Positions 22,601-34,586 are shown, counted from the first letter of the stretch. The stretch is DNA of 64,000 nucleotides from Xiphophorus maculatus (GCF_002775205.1 NC_036456.1:13605463-13669462); one strand, 5' to 3'. Notes: generated by a model from the letters alone, not told the origin. Made by a program: numbers and translations.

Positions 22601-25600
22601 GTTGTGGTTGGAGCCGCTGTGGTTGTGGTTGGAGCCACTGTTGTTGTGGTTGGAGCAGCTGTTGTTTTGGTTGAAGCAGTTGTGATTGTGGTTGGAGCCG
22701 CTGTGGTTGTGGTTGGAGCCGCTGTTGTTGTGGTTGGAGCAGCTGTTGTTGTGGTTGGAGCCGCTGTTGTTGTGGTTGGAGCCGCTGTGGTTGTGGTTGG
22801 AGCAGCTGTGGTTGTGGTTGGAGCCGCCGTTGTTGTGGTTGGAGCCGCTGTGGTTGTGGTTGGTGCCGCTGTGGTTGTGGTTGGTGCCGCTGTGGTTGTG
22901 GTCGGAGCCGCTGTTGTTGTTGTTGGAGCAGCTGTGGTTGGAGTTGTTGTGGTTGTGGTTGGAACCATTGTTGTTGTGGTTGCAGGTGCTGTAATATTTA
23001 TTGCATTTACCAAATGTGAACAGCTTAGAAGAACTGAAAAAGGTTTCAGTTCTTCTAAGCTGTTCTCAAAAAGCTTAGAAGTTATAAGTTCTCAAAATGA
23101 TTTTTAGAATATTTTGTTGATCCAACTAATTCCTTCATATTTATTGAACAGTGTTTGTTTTCATTTGTCCTTTGCATAAATATTCAATTTTCTTAAATTA
23201 GTTTATTCCTCTTACCTGGGTCACTAAGAGCAACCGTGTCTGCTAGTACGTTGAATTCCGTGATGTTTGAAGCCTCATTAACCAAAATGTCTTTAATTAG
23301 TGTATCATTAGGAGAAGATGATGACTGAAATTCAAGATCCACAGAGTTGATAATTGATCCAGCCCTGCAAATGTATGAGCATAATTAGTTATTGTCTACA
23401 AGTGCCTTCCTCCAAAAGTTTATAATTTCTTGAGCAAACTACACAGAAATTACCTGAATCTCATGGCTCCAGTCTTTTGGAATGAGGGGAAAGCTCTTCT
23501 GAAAAGTGGGTCAAGCTACGTGGAGAAAATAAGAATGTTAAGTGTACAATTTTAAAAAATTTATTTTTCTGGATATCGCTAGATATAAACATTATTACAA
23601 TTAATATATTTTGTTGTATTGATTTATATAGAAATTCTACATACTCCTCTAAAAGTATATGTTGTGATGTTTGAGGAAAATTAAGACTACATTCTAGGTA
23701 AGAAATACATTTTATAATATTTATAAGATACATTAGTATTTTTTTAATTTAGAATAAAAATGAAGCCTAGGCGCAAATTCAAACTGGAAGACTGTTTTAT
23801 CCCCACCGGGACCCGTTAATTGAAGCGACCTGCCCACAATCGTCGACCTATCAACGCCGGACCAAGCCACGTCACGTCCAATCATCGACCAAGTCCCAGC
23901 TGATAAGGACCTTCATTCATGGCGTCCTTCGCTCTCCAGCCAAGCTCAACCCACCACCACCCCTTCTCCTCCATTCGCCTGGTCCTGAGGCCCGTACCCT
24001 TCTTCAACCTCCACCAGCAGTGCCGGGTCCTGGGGGATGACGTTCCTATCAGCATCGGGGATGCTCATCTGAAGCCTATCGTTAACGCTGCGATAACCGT
24101 TATCCCCAGCATGGGCCCGAGCGCCAAAGACTTTAAATTTTGTTTGTCAATAAACTCTTCTAATTGTCTTCTCATCTCCGTCTGAGTCTCTGAAGATTGA
24201 ACTTAACTCACATCTTCAAGTTGAAGAGATACACAAAATATTTATATTCATATAAAAAGATATTAATTTGTGAAGCAGAACTCATTTTTATAAAAATTAC
24301 AATGGAAAGTGTTATGTGAATAATAACTGTAAACATACTCGATTCATTATATGTCCAGAGCGTGTTTGGAATCCTGATGATGATGGGTCTCCCAAATCTG
24401 AGGTGAATACTTCATCAGACTTGAAAGTCAGTTGTCTTATTAATGCTGGAGCTGCTATAGTTGTGGTTGGAGCAGCTGTTGTGGTTGGAGCTGGTGTGGT
24501 TGTGGTTGGTGCCGCTGTGGTTGTAGTTGGAGCAGCTGTGGTTGTAGTTGTAGCTACTGTTGTTGTGGTAGGAGCTGCTGTGGTTGTGGTTGGAAGAGCT
24601 GTGGTTGTGGTTGGAGTCGATGTGGTTGTTGTTGGAGCCGCTGTGGTTGTAGTTGAAGCTGCTGTGGATGTAATTGGTGCAGCTGTGGTTGTGGTTGGAG
24701 CAGCTGTAGTTGTGGTTGGAGCAGCTGTGGTGGTGGTTGGAGCTGCTGTGGTTGTGGTTGGAGCCACCGTGGTTCTGGATGGAGCAGCTGTTGTTGTGGT
24801 TGTGGTTGGAGCAGCTGTGGTTGTGGTTGGAGCCGTTGTGGTTGTAGCAGCTGTGGTTGTGGTTGTAGCAGCTGTGGTTGTGGTTGGAGCCACTGTGGTT
24901 GTGGATGGAGCAGTTGTGGTTGTAGTTGTAGCTTCTGTGGTTGTGGTTGGAGCAGCTGTGGTTGTGGTTGGAGCCACTGTGGTTGTGAATGCAGCAGCTG
25001 TTGTTGTGGTTGGAGCTGTTGTGGTTGTGGTTGGAGCTGCTGTTGTTGTGGTTGTAGCAGCTGTGGTTGTGGTTGGAGCCGTTGTCGTTGTAGCAGCTGT
25101 GGTTGTGGTTGTAGCAGCTGTGGTTGTGGTTGGAGCAGCTGTTGTTGTGGTCGGAGCGGCTGTGGTTGTGGTCGGAGCCGCTGTGGATGTGGTCGGAGCC
25201 TCTGTGGTTGTGGTCGGAGCCTCTGTTGTTGTGGTTGGAGCAGCTGTTGTGGTTGGAGCAGCTGTGGTTGTGGTTGGAGTCGCTGTGGTTGTGGTTGGAG
25301 CTGCTGTTGTTGTGGTTGGAGCAGCTGTGGTTGTGGTTGGAGCCGCTGTTGTTGTGGTTGGAGCGGTTGTTGTTGTGGTTAGAGCCTCCGTTGTGGTTGG
25401 AACCGCTGTGGTTGTGGTTGGAGCGGCTGTTGTTGTGGTTGGAGCCTCTGTGGTTGTAGTTGGAGCCGCTGTGGTTGACGTTGGAGCAGCTGTGGTTGTG
25501 GTTGGAGCCGCTGTGGTAGTGGTTGGAGCCCCTGTTGTTGTGGTTGGAGCAGCTGTGGTTGTGGTTGGAGCCGCTTTGGATGTGGTCGGAGCAGCTGTTG

Positions 25601-28600
25601 TTGTGGTAGGAGCTGCTGTGGTTGTAGCAGCTGTGGTTGTGGTTGTAGCAGCTGTGGTTGTGGTTGGAGCCACTGTGGTTGTGGATGGAGCCGTTGTGGT
25701 TGTAGTTGTAGCTTCTGTGGTTGTGGTTGGAGCAGCTGTGGTTGTGGTTGGAGCCACTGTGGTTGTGAATGGAGCAGCTGTTGTGGTTGGAGCTGTTGTG
25801 GTTGTGGTTGGAGCTGCTGTTGTTGTGGTTGTAGCCACTGTGGTTGTGAATGGAGCAGCTGTTGTTGTGGTTGGAGCTGTTGTGGTTGTGGTTGGAGCTG
25901 CTGTTGTTGTGGTTGTAGCAGCTGTGGTTGTGGTTGGAGCCGTTGTTGTTGTAGCAGCTGTGGTTGTGGTTGTAGCAGCTGTTGTTGTGGTTGGAGCGGC
26001 TGTGGTTGTGGTCGGAGCCGCTGTGGATGTGGTCGGAGCCTCTGTGGTTGTGGTCGGAGCCTCTGTTGTTGTGGTTGGAGCAGCTGTTGTTGTGGTTGGA
26101 GCAGCTGTGGTTGTGGTTGGAGCCGTTGTGGTTGGAGCTGCTGTTGTTGTGGTTGGAGCCGCTGTTGTTGTGGTTGGAGCGGTTGTTGTTGTGGTTAGAG
26201 GCTCCGTTGTGGTTGGAACCGCTGTGGTTGTGGTTGGAGCGGCTGTTGTTGTGGTTGGAGCCTCTGTGGTTGTAGTTGGAGCCGCTGTGGTTGACGTTGG
26301 AGCAACTGTGGTTGTGGTTGGAGCCGCTGTGGTAGTGGTTGGAGCCCCTGTTGTTGTGGCTGGAGCAGCTGTGGTTGTGGTTGGAGCCGCTGTGGATGTG
26401 GTCGGAGCAGCTGTTGTTGTGGTAGGAGCTGCTGTGGTTGTGGTCGGAGCCCCTGTGGTTGTGGTCGGAGCAGCTGTGGTTGTGGTCGGAGCCTCTGTGG
26501 TTGTGGTCGGAGCCGCTGTGGTTGATGTTGGAGCAGCTGTGGTTGTGGTTAGAGCCACTGTGGTAGTGGTTGGAGCTGCTGTTGTTGTTGTTGGAGCAGC
26601 TGTGGTTGTGGTTGGAACCGCTGTTGTTGTGGTTGGAGCCGCTGTTGATGTGGTTGGAGCCGCTGTTGTTGTGGTTGGAGCAGCTGTGGTTGTTGTTGGA
26701 GCCTCTGTGGTTGTGGTTGGAGCCTCTCTGGTTGTGGTCGGAGCCACTGTGGTTGTGTTTGGAGCAGCTGTGGTTGTGGTTGGAGCCTCTGTTGTTGTGG
26801 ATGGAGCAGCTGTTGTTGTGGTTGGAGCTGTTGTGGTTGTGGTTGGAGCCGCTGTGGTTGTGGATGGAGCAGCTGTTGTTGTGGTTGGAGCTGTTGTTGT
26901 TGTGGTTGGAGCAGCTGTGGTTGTGGTCGGGGCAGCTGTGGTTGTGGTTGGAGCCGCTGTGATTGTGGTTGGAGCCGATGTGGTTGTGGTTGGAGCCTCT
27001 GTGGTTGTTGTCGGAGCAGCTGTGGTTGTGGTTGGAGCCGCTGTTGTTGTGGTCGGAGCAGCTGTGGTTGTGGTCGGAGCCGCTGTGGTTGTGGTCGGAG
27101 CGGCTGTGGTTGTGGTTGGAGACTCTGTTGTTGTGGTTGGAGCTGCTGTTGTTGTGGTTGGAGCAGCTGTGGTTGTGGTTGGAGCCGCTGTTGTTGTGCT
27201 TGGAGCAGCTGTGGTTGTGGTAGGAGCTGCTGTGGTTGTGGTCGGAGCCGCTGTGGTTGTGGTTGGAGCCTCTGTGGTTGTGGTTGGAGCCTCTGTGGTT
27301 GTTGTCGGAGCAGCTGTGGTTGTGGTCGGAGCCGCTGTTGTTGTGGTCGGAGCAGCTGTGGTTGTGGTCGGAGCCTCTGTGGTTGTTGTCGGAGCAGCTG
27401 TGGTTGTGGTTGGAGCCGATGTGGTTGTGGTCGGAGCGGCTGTGGTTGTGGTTGGAGACTCTGTTGTTGTGGTTGGAGCTGCTGTTGTGGTTGGAGCTGC
27501 TGTTGTTGTGGTTGGAGCCGCTGTTGTTGTGGTTGGAGCAGCTGTGGTTGTGGTCGGAGCCTCTGTTGTGGTTGGAGCTGCTGTTGTTGTGGTTGGAGCC
27601 GCTGTGGTTGTGGTCGGAGCCGCTGTGGTTGTGGTCGGAGCAGCTGTGGTTGTGGTCGGAGCCGCTGTGGTTGTGGTCGGAGCGGCTGTGGTTGTGGTTG
27701 GAGACTCTGTTGTTGTGGTTGGAGCTGCTGTTGTTGTGGTTGGAGCAGCTGTGGTTGTGGTTGGAGCCGCTGTTGTTGTGCTTGGAGCAGCTGTGGTTGT
27801 GGTAGGAGCTGCTGTGGTTGTGGTCGGAGCCGCTGTGGTTGTGGTAGGAGCTGCTGTGGTTGTGGTCGGAGCCGCTGTGGTTGTGGTTGGAGCCTCTGTG
27901 GTTGTGGTTGGAGCCTCTGTGGTTGTTGTCGGAGCAGCTGTGGTTGTGGTTGGAGCCGCTGTTGTTGTGGTCGGAGCAGCTGTGGTTGTGGTCGGAGCCG
28001 CTGTGGTTGTGGTCGGAGCGGCTGTGGTTGTGGTTGGAGACTCTGTTGTTGTGGTTGGAGCTGCTGTTGTTGTGGTTGGAGCAGCTGTGGTTGTGGTTGG
28101 AGCCGCTGTTGTTGTGCTTGGAGCAGCTGTGGTTGTGGTAGGAGCTGCTGTGGTTGTGGTCGGAGCCGCTGTGGTTGTGGTTGGAGCCTCTGTGGTTGTG
28201 GTCGTAGCCGTTGTGGTTGGAGCTGCTGTTGTTGTGGTTGGAGCAGCTGTGGTTGTTGTCGGAGCCGCTGTGGTTGTGGTCGGAGCCGCTGTGGTTGTGG
28301 TCGGAGCAGCTGTGGTTGTGGTCGGAGCCGTTGTGGTTGGAGCCGCTGTTGTTGTGGTTGGAGCAGCTGTGGTTGTGGTTGGAGCCGCTGTTGTTGTGGT
28401 TGGAGCAGCTGTGGTTGTGGTTGGAGCCGCTGTTGTTGTGGTTGGAGCCGCTGTGGTAGTGGTTGGAGCCGCTGTTGTTGTGGTTGGAGCAGCTGTGGTT
28501 GTGGTCGGAGCCTCTGTTGTGGTTGGAGCTGCTGTTGTTGTGGTTGGAGCAGCTGTGGTTGTGGTTGGAGCCGCTGTTGTTGTGGTTGGAGCAGCTGTGG

Positions 28601-29812
28601 TTGTGGTCGGAGCCTCTGTTGTGGTTGGAGCTGCTGTTGTTGTGGTTGGAGCAGCTGTGGTTGTGGTTGGAGCCGCTGTTGTTGTGGTTGGAGCAGCTGT
28701 GGTTGTGGTCGGAGCCTCTGTTGTGGTTGGAGCTGCTGTTGTTGTGGTTGGAGCAGCTGTGGTAGTGGTTGGAGCAGCTGTGGTTGTGGTTGGAGCCGCT
28801 GTTGTTGTGCTTGGAGCAGCTGTGGTTGTGGTAGGAGCTGCTGTGGTTGTGGTCGGAGCCGCTGTGGTTGTGGTTGGAGCCTCTGTGGTTGTGGTCGTAG
28901 CCGCTGTGGTTGTGGTTGGAGCTGCTGTTGTTGTGGTTGGAGCAGCTGTGGTTGTTGTCGGAGCCGCTGTGGTTGTGGTCGGAGCCGCTGTGGTTGTGGT
29001 CGGAGCAGCTGTGGTTGTGGTCGGAGCCGTTGTGGTTGGAGCCGCTGTTGTTGTGGTTGGAGCAGCTGTGGTTGTGGTTGGAGCCGCTGTTGTTGTGGTT
29101 GGAGCAGCTGTGGTTGTGGTTGGAGCCGCTGTTGTTGTGGTTGGAGCCGCTGTGGTAGTGGTTGGAGCCGCTGTTGTTGTGGTTGGAGCAGCTGTGGTTG
29201 TGATCGGAGCCTCTGTTGTGGTTGGAGCTGCTGTTGTTGTGGTTGGAGCAGCTGTGGTTGTGGTTGGAGCCGCTGTTGTTGTGGTTGGAGCAGCTGTGGT
29301 TGTGGTCGGAGCCTCTGTTGTGGTTGGAGCTGCTGTTGTTGTGGTTGGAGCAGCTGTGGTAGTGGTTGGAGCAGCTGTGGTAGTGGTTGGAGCAGCTGTT
29401 GTTGTGGTCGGAGCAGCTGTGGTTGTGGTCGGAGCCGCTGTTGTTGTGGTCGGAGCTGCTGTGGTTGTGGTTGGAGCTGCTGTTGTTGTGGTTGGAGCCG
29501 CTGTTGTTGTGCTTGGAGCTGCTGTTGTTGTGGTTGGAGCCGCTGTTGTTGTGCTTGGAGCAGCTGGGGTTGTGGTTGGAGTAGCTGTGGTTGTGGTTGG
29601 TGTAGCTGTGGTTGTGGTTGGAGCAGCTGTGGTTGTTGCCGTTGCAGTCGTCAGCGTTGTACTTGCTGTCGGTTGGAATTTGTTGGTAAAGTTTTTTTAT
29701 TATATTAAACTGTTATTTTACAGTTTCATATTTACACAAATCTTTTAAGTTTTTCCTTTGTGAACTTACCATTTAGCATTAGTAGTATCATCAAGATTCC
29801 TTTAAGTCCCAT
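16699..29812 (-). CDS. Gene C: complete GPI-anchored SEA mucin-like protein
   Basis: Coding exons: 29770..29812, 24339..29665, 23454..23515, 23216..23364, 18745..22988, 18563..18627, 18230..18411, 17598..18052, 17135..17196, 16908..17056 and 16699..16787. They sum to 10,827 nt, or 3,608 residues and a stop. Phases agree at every junction and all introns have GT/AG ends. Domains in order: signal peptide MGLKGILMILLMLN followed by A-S-T-T-L; PTS1 to about residue 1755; SEA1 to 1860; PTS2 to about 3240; SEA2-like to 3357; PTS3 (Asn/Thr-rich) to about 3475; SEA3 to 3579; and a C-terminus with SSGASHK, then a hydrophobic run LITAFSMVLLSWLL, ending STQQ-stop. With no cytoplasmic tail and a small-residue S-S-G cluster, a GPI anchor is more likely than a transmembrane helix. 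Dense Thr points to heavy O-glycosylation. The 5' part is almost identical to gene B; the SEA2-SEA3 part is clearly diverged from it. No specific orthologue is recognised. Confidence 0.85.
16908..17702 (-). other. SEA domain 3 of gene C
   Basis: Segments 17598..17702, 17135..17196 and 16908..17056. Reads RLTFRSAGEIFTTELLD, LEPLYQAAFASYRSFIVISF, S-N-G-S-I-I-N-N-I-D-L-G-F. It keeps a G-S-I-I site and is followed at once by the GPI-signal exon. Confidence 0.75.
17703..18045 (-). repeat. PTS3 Asn/Thr repeat of gene C
   Basis: Short repeat encoding runs such as PTTNATTTNTTTTA on the minus strand. The units give several N-x-T sequons, so N- as well as O-glycosylation is possible. It differs in unit and codons from PTS3 of genes A and B. 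Confidence 0.8.
18230..18846 (-). other. SEA-like domain 2 of gene C
   Basis: Segments 18745..18846, 18563..18627 and 18230..18411. Reads VYVLAATIIEPYDEQL, YDSIYKKKFGILFVRSFVIAF, then E-A-E-V-G-L-E-F-N-K-T. The fold pattern fits SEA, but there is no G-S-hydrophobic cleavage motif before the strand, so self-cleavage is not expected. Confidence 0.65.
18847..22985 (-). repeat. PTS2 minisatellite of gene C
   Basis: About 4.1 kb of the same 21-bp unit, here five times longer than PTS2 of gene B. A 621-bp higher-order repeat is marked by CAGCGGTTGT at 20001 and 20622. Units with AAT in place of AAP are frequent, as are Ala-Thr-Thr-Ala junctions. The end next to SEA2 (18847-19190) is more diverged, with Ile, Ser, Asn and Glu. 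Confidence 0.88.
23018..23065. promoter_or_regulatory. Perfect intronic hairpin before PTS2 acceptor, gene C
   Basis: Two perfectly complementary 22-nt arms (23018-23039 and 23044-23065) around a 4-nt loop. It lies about 30 nt upstream (minus strand) of the PTS2 exon acceptor at 22988, in the branch-point region. Confidence 0.7.
23216..24446 (-). other. SEA domain 1 of gene C
   Basis: Segments 24339..24446, 23454..23515 and 23216..23364. Contains LTFKSDEVFTSDLGDP, LDPLFRRAFPSFQKTGAMRF and R-A-G-S-I-I-N. Nearly identical to gene B SEA1. The first of its introns carries the LTR-like insertion at 23761-24200. Confidence 0.78.
23761..24200 (+). mobile_element. LTR-like insertion, long copy
   Basis: About 440 bp in an intron of gene C. 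It is missing at the matching place in gene B (near 40024), so it arrived after the two split. Begins TGAAGCCTAGGCGC; near its end is an AATAAA signal followed by CTCCGTCTGAGTCTCT, as in the R-U5 part of an LTR. A solo LTR or other non-coding element is likely; family uncertain. Confidence 0.5.
24447..29640 (-). repeat. PTS1 minisatellite of gene C
   Basis: About 5.2 kb of 21-bp units encoding TTTTAAP and variants (EAP, GAP, VAP). Many units carry CGG in place of TGG on the plus strand, which are silent Pro-codon changes (CCA to CCG). Blocks with the marker GGAGACTCTG recur near 27118, 27446, 27700 and 28034, so stretches of a few hundred bp have been re-duplicated. Confidence 0.9.
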
Positions 29813-30909
29813 TTTCAATCTTTGTCCTAAAAAAGTTAACACATCCACACCTGTAAATTTACAGACAATAATTTCTTCTGCCAACTGAATAGATATGTTG
29901 ATTTTCCTTTAAAACAGCCATTTTAAAAACATTAAAAAAGAACATAATTTATAGTTATTTAGGTTAATTGTAAATAATAAATTATAACTAAATTGTAATA
30001 AATTGTATAAATTGTAAATAATCAATTGTAATAAATAATAAACTGTTTAAATAAAGATAAACACATTAAAGCAGCCAACAACTTTCCTCACAAGAATACA
30101 AAGAAAAATATTCAACACAATTTGTGAGTTTCTTACAGTCGATCCTCAAACAATTATCAAAACAGAAAACACATCAAATTGATTTGTTGATTTTCAACTT
30201 CTTATTAGTTTTTAAAAGTTTTTAACAAAAAACACTGTTCTTTAACTACTTGAAATTAAAATAAGCTGTACATATTTCCATATTGATGTAGTTAAAAAAT
30301 CTTTTATTAGAAATTTTTAAAAAAAGAACTAAATGTGTTAACTAAATGTGTGTTAATGTTTCATTTAAAGTTTTGCCAAGGTATTCTGTAGATTATATTT
30401 TGTCATCAAAATTTAGTTCCCAGTGATAATCTACACTTTATTGTTAATTAAAAGTTTTTAAATTGTTTTGACATATTTTAATCTAGCTAAAAGTCTGATT
30501 AAACTTCCCAGTCACCATTTTATCACAATATTGGCAAACTTACATATTTAGTAAGCTTGCCAATATTAAAGACACATAAATACCCGTAAAAGTCCAGTCA
30601 TTCATTACTGTTCACATTTGCATAAAATAGAAATGTATTTCTGACTCTGTCAGTGTTTTTTTACTTCTCTGTCAATGTATAGGAAATTTATTAGCAAAAG
30701 CACGTCACACAGCAGGCTTTTTTGTTTTTAAATTTTGTCTTTTTTTGAGTATGAACGGAGGAGGACATAGTCATTTTAAACAATGACAGTGAGAACCTTA
30801 AACACAAATCACATCAACCTAATTTTTTTAAAGAAAAGCTAAAACCTTAATTTTTCATACACATGTAAATTACAAAACCTGGCATTATTAGACTAAGGAA
30901 TGTACTTAC

Positions 30910-30970
30910 CCAAAGCAGTGGCTGGTTTCAAAAGTTCCTCTAATCCTCTCTTGCTTCTCCTCTAACTCTT
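30910..30970 (-). other. Non-coding first exon of gene C
   Basis: Donor GTAAGTAC just below 30910; the upper end is estimated from the TATA box. Splices to 29826, where GACAAAGATTG precedes the start codon by a few bases. Confidence 0.68.
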
Positions 30971-30996
30971 TGTCAACCAGTCTGAGCTGCTGAACC

Positions 30997-31149
30997 TTAT
31001 ATATTACCCGTCTATTGCAAGTATGACGCAGGTTAAAAAATTCATTTTTGAACTGTTGTTGGTGTCAGAGGAATGAAAACAACTCGCAAAGGTAATTTGG
31101 TTTGCATTCCTATTGTCCTCTCATTCCGTCAAAGTGAACAAACCAGACG
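30997..31149 (-). promoter_or_regulatory. Promoter of gene C
   Basis: Minus-strand TATATAAGG at 30995-31003, CTGCGTCAT at 31023-31031 and TTTGTTCACTT at about 31132-31142. Nearly identical to the gene B promoter. Confidence 0.65.
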
Positions 31150-32085
31150 TCATTATCTTGTTTTGTTTATGCAAAAGGGTGTAACACCTTCTAATAGAAG
31201 AGGGTTTCATAGTTACATAAGGCATTGTACTGAATGACTTGGTCGTTTCAGTAATTTGCAGTTTAATTTGCCCCACAAGTTCTTTTTGTTATTTTTTAAA
31301 GAAATTTGTATGTCTTTTTTTTTAGCACAGATGCTATGAAATCTACATTCTATAAAGCTGAACAGACTGTTTTGTACAAAGGTTTACGTTATAAAGTGTC
31401 TGATGTATTTAAAAACTAACTCAGACAAAAATGCCTGTAGACAGACCTATTGTTAAAGATGGATAGCTTTTAAACCGCATGTGTGTTTTTGTGAGTAGTA
31501 TTCACAAGAGCAAGAATGCAAAGGTGTGGCTGCGACATTATGTTTGTCTCACTTCGAACACTTCATTGTTACAAATAGCATTAAGCTATTAGATATTAAG
31601 ACATCAGCATTAAGACATCATGTTTAGTTTTTTTAAACACTATAAAATTTGTTTATATTAGCTCAAACTTGTTAAATGGAATAAACTTTATATTTAACAA
31701 AGAATTATGTTGTAGATCAACTTCTTGCAATCCTGGAATATATTTTAGAATGCGCATAAGAGTATGGCAATAAAATGTACCGCAATAGTCGAAGACGTTT
31801 CTGTTGTAGATGTTGTTCAAGTTTAAAACAAAAGTTTTTGCTACATTATTTTATTTTATTTTGAGCTATTGCAGTTTTAAACCAGCTGGTTTAAAAAAAC
31901 CCAAAAAGTTCACTGTTCAAAAAGTCCTAAATTTTACATTTTCCACAATATTGGAAGAGTTACACAAACCATTTAACGACAAGGAAGTGAATGAATAAAA
32001 CTTCATAAAGATATTATTTTTCCCAACATTTAAGATAACATGTATACATATGTCTCATGCAGTTAAGATATGTGTGGTGGTTTAA

Positions 32086-32087
<2 letters not shown>
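31150..32087. other. Distal upstream region of gene C
   Basis: AT-rich spacer, nearly identical to 53416-54370 upstream of gene B. No gene seen. Conservation between copies reflects recent duplication, not necessarily function. Confidence 0.6.

Positions 32088-32160
<73 letters not shown>
32088..32160. repeat. (AAT)n microsatellite upstream of gene C
   Basis: About 24 uninterrupted AAT units. The homologous site upstream of gene B (54374-54390) has only about six. Confidence 0.95.
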
Positions 32161-32162
<2 letters not shown>

Positions 32163-32879
32163 GTAATTGTGATAAATATATGTTTAGTGGTAGCAACAAA
32201 CATTTATATCTACTTGTTTTCTCTAATACCAATATGAAAAATTTTACCAGTAATACCCGGTACACTTTAAATCCAAAACCATACAAATTTACATACCAAA
32301 TCTTTGATTTCAAATGTGTCCAAATGTTATCAATAAGTATTTTTTATTTAAGAACGTAACATAGAACTTGCTATTGGGAAATCTCTTCATCCGGATATAT
32401 AAATAGCAGCAAAACTGGCCAAACCACCACAAACATGCAGGAAGGAAGATCATAAAACAAGATAACAGCTTGCTTACGTTAACATCAACTGAGAATTCTA
32501 TAAATACACAAGTTTGTTTTCATTGTTGGTATTAGAGATTTACATTGTATTTGCTTGAGTGCGTGAACAACGTCAGCAGCAAACAAAGGATTCCTTTGGT
32601 CAGAAAAAGCTGAGCAAAAGGTGTCATTTCCTTTTGGACGCCTTCATGACGATTTTAAAAGACTGAGAAAGAAAAACAGCACAACTGAAAGAGTCTTTTA
32701 TTTGACATTGGAAGTTTTAAATTAACTTTTTGAAAACATTGTCTTTTTTTCTCTCACAGTTTGACTTTACATCAGACTAAACTCTAACCAGGTACAAAAA
32801 GAAGTCTTTATTCGTTTTCTATTCATTTAGTACCAGAATATTTATAAAGACATTTTCTAATGATCGTTTTTATTACTTT

Positions 32880-34369
32880 GTTCAATGTCCAAGGGTTTGA
32901 TTTGCTTAATTAAAAAAACAACAAAACATTTATTTAATGTTCTGTATTACAACAAATCGTAAGAAGTCTCTGGTTGACGACACCTTGTCTTTGCTTTGGT
33001 TTTTGTTATTTGTTTGTGAAACATTTTTCCTTTTTACAATGACCTTGAGAGGTTCCAGAAATGTCCCCAGAACAGGGTCAGCCTTCATTTTCAGCGTTAC
33101 CAGCGGCTGAGGTGATTGCGCCCGCACTCTGCTTACAAAGCAGCCCTTCGCTGTACTCAGCATCTCTGACTGTTCGGACGTGTCCTGTGTGGTTTAAGAC
33201 CACCTGGTCAGACACACAACTCGTCAGCACCACAAAGTAAATCATCATAATTATTATTCTTATTATTATTCTTCTTATTATTATCACCACTCTTGCTGGA
33301 GTAAAATTTCTGGATACCCTACCCACTGTGAGTAACTTCACAGAGTGAAGGAAAACAAAATAAAAAAAATGCATGAGGGACAGACACACCTAGTTTAAGG
33401 TAAAGTGAGACTTATTGTTTGTGCACAAGCTTTGTTATTCTGCTGCTATTTTCTACCTGCTTAGCCTGCTGTGACATTTGGTACTTTACTATGTTCTACA
33501 TCATAGTGGGTGATGATCTTAGTCTTTAAAAGGTCTTTAAAGGGCTACTCAAGTACTGAGTACCTGATCAGATTATTTGATTTAATATTTAAAAATGGTG
33601 TCTGTCATTTATAAATACAATGCTATGTACAAATTTGATATTTTAAAACAGCTAGTCTGCCAGACACTGTGATTGCTCACAAAGTTGACATGAAAGCAAT
33701 ATGAAGGGCCCCAAAGAAAAGTCGAGACATTGTGGAAATCAGTGCTTTTTTTAGAATTGCTTACTTTTGCTAAGATATGTCTCATGAAACTGCTTTTTTG
33801 TTTAAGGCATGCACCAAATGAAAGGAAAGCAAGTTCTGCTCAAGTACAGTAATGTTTAAGCTTATTGGCGCGACTAGTAGGGATGTGTAAAATTATTATT
33901 AAAAGTATTAACAGTGTAAATGATGGAGGAAAAGCAGTTTGAAATCAGACCATTTTTAAATGAACTGTTTGATTATGACACAAAAATGACAAATGAAATT
34001 ATGTAACTGTGGCTCTGGTGATTCTAACAAGCTCATATCAAAAGTAAAAATTTTAATGATACTTCTTGCAATATGATGTAAATATGTGATGTTCATAGGA
34101 TGTATGTTACATATTACGAAGAGCACAAGTTATTTTTTTAACTACTTATGGTGCATTTTTAAGCATAAAAAGAAAATGTTCTTTTTCTCTGTATCAAAAA
34201 GAAAGAGAAAACTAGGGTTGACAATAAATCAATTTTATCAATGCATTCATAGATTTAGAAACATTTTTATTTTTTTGGTCTTCCATACTTCAGGGCTATG
34301 TCAGCCCGTCCAAGACCTACCATATTGTTTTACAAACATGCTTTAGAGCTTGTATTTATTTGGACCTTG
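32880..34369. other. 1.49-kb segment unique to the B-C spacer
   Basis: Absent between A and B, where 55357 joins directly to the equivalent of 34370. A minus-strand frame at about 32930-33163 (containing VRAQSPQPLVTLKMKADPVL) is open but unrecognised. Elsewhere AT-rich with no gene seen. Confidence 0.6.
33241..33286. repeat. Compound ATT/CTT microsatellite
   Basis: Imperfect ATT and CTT repeats inside the segment unique to the B-C spacer. Confidence 0.8.
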
Positions 34370-34586
34370 AATTCATATAAATTCCAAGAAGAGATGATTA
34401 AAATAAAAGCATGTCTTTGGAAATGCTTTATGTGATTTGTAATTTCCTTTAAAAAAAAAACAGAAAAGAAAAAGCAAGATAAATTTTTAAAATTTAAATC
34501 AGACATCAGATTTAGTATGAAAAAAATCTGAGATTTTATTTTTCAGCTTTGTCACTCAGCCCAATGAGTAACTGCTCAGTGGTGTA

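Larger units (their letters stand above)
29665..32879. repeat. Segmental duplication, copy in gene C 5' region
   Basis: Aligns almost base for base with 51968-55357: signal exon, intron 1, first exon, promoter and distal spacer. Differences are a few small indels, the AAT tract and the insertion at 54735-54970. Confidence 0.85.

Noticed and set aside
23919-24185. 88-codon plus-strand frame starting MASFALQPSS
   Set aside because: Lies wholly within the LTR-like insertion. No recognisable domain, and the shorter copy does not keep it.
26745-26747. GTG at 26747 (and at 51447) as a translation start
   Set aside because: They are ordinary Val codons within the repeat. The frame continues upstream to the acceptors at 29665 and 51968, which join in phase to a signal-peptide exon.
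24447-29640. CRISPR-like array
   Set aside because: Repeats are contiguous 21-bp coding units without spacers, in a eukaryotic gene.
32014-32359. Poly-Asn and poly-Leu frames
   Set aside because: Translation of the AAT microsatellite.
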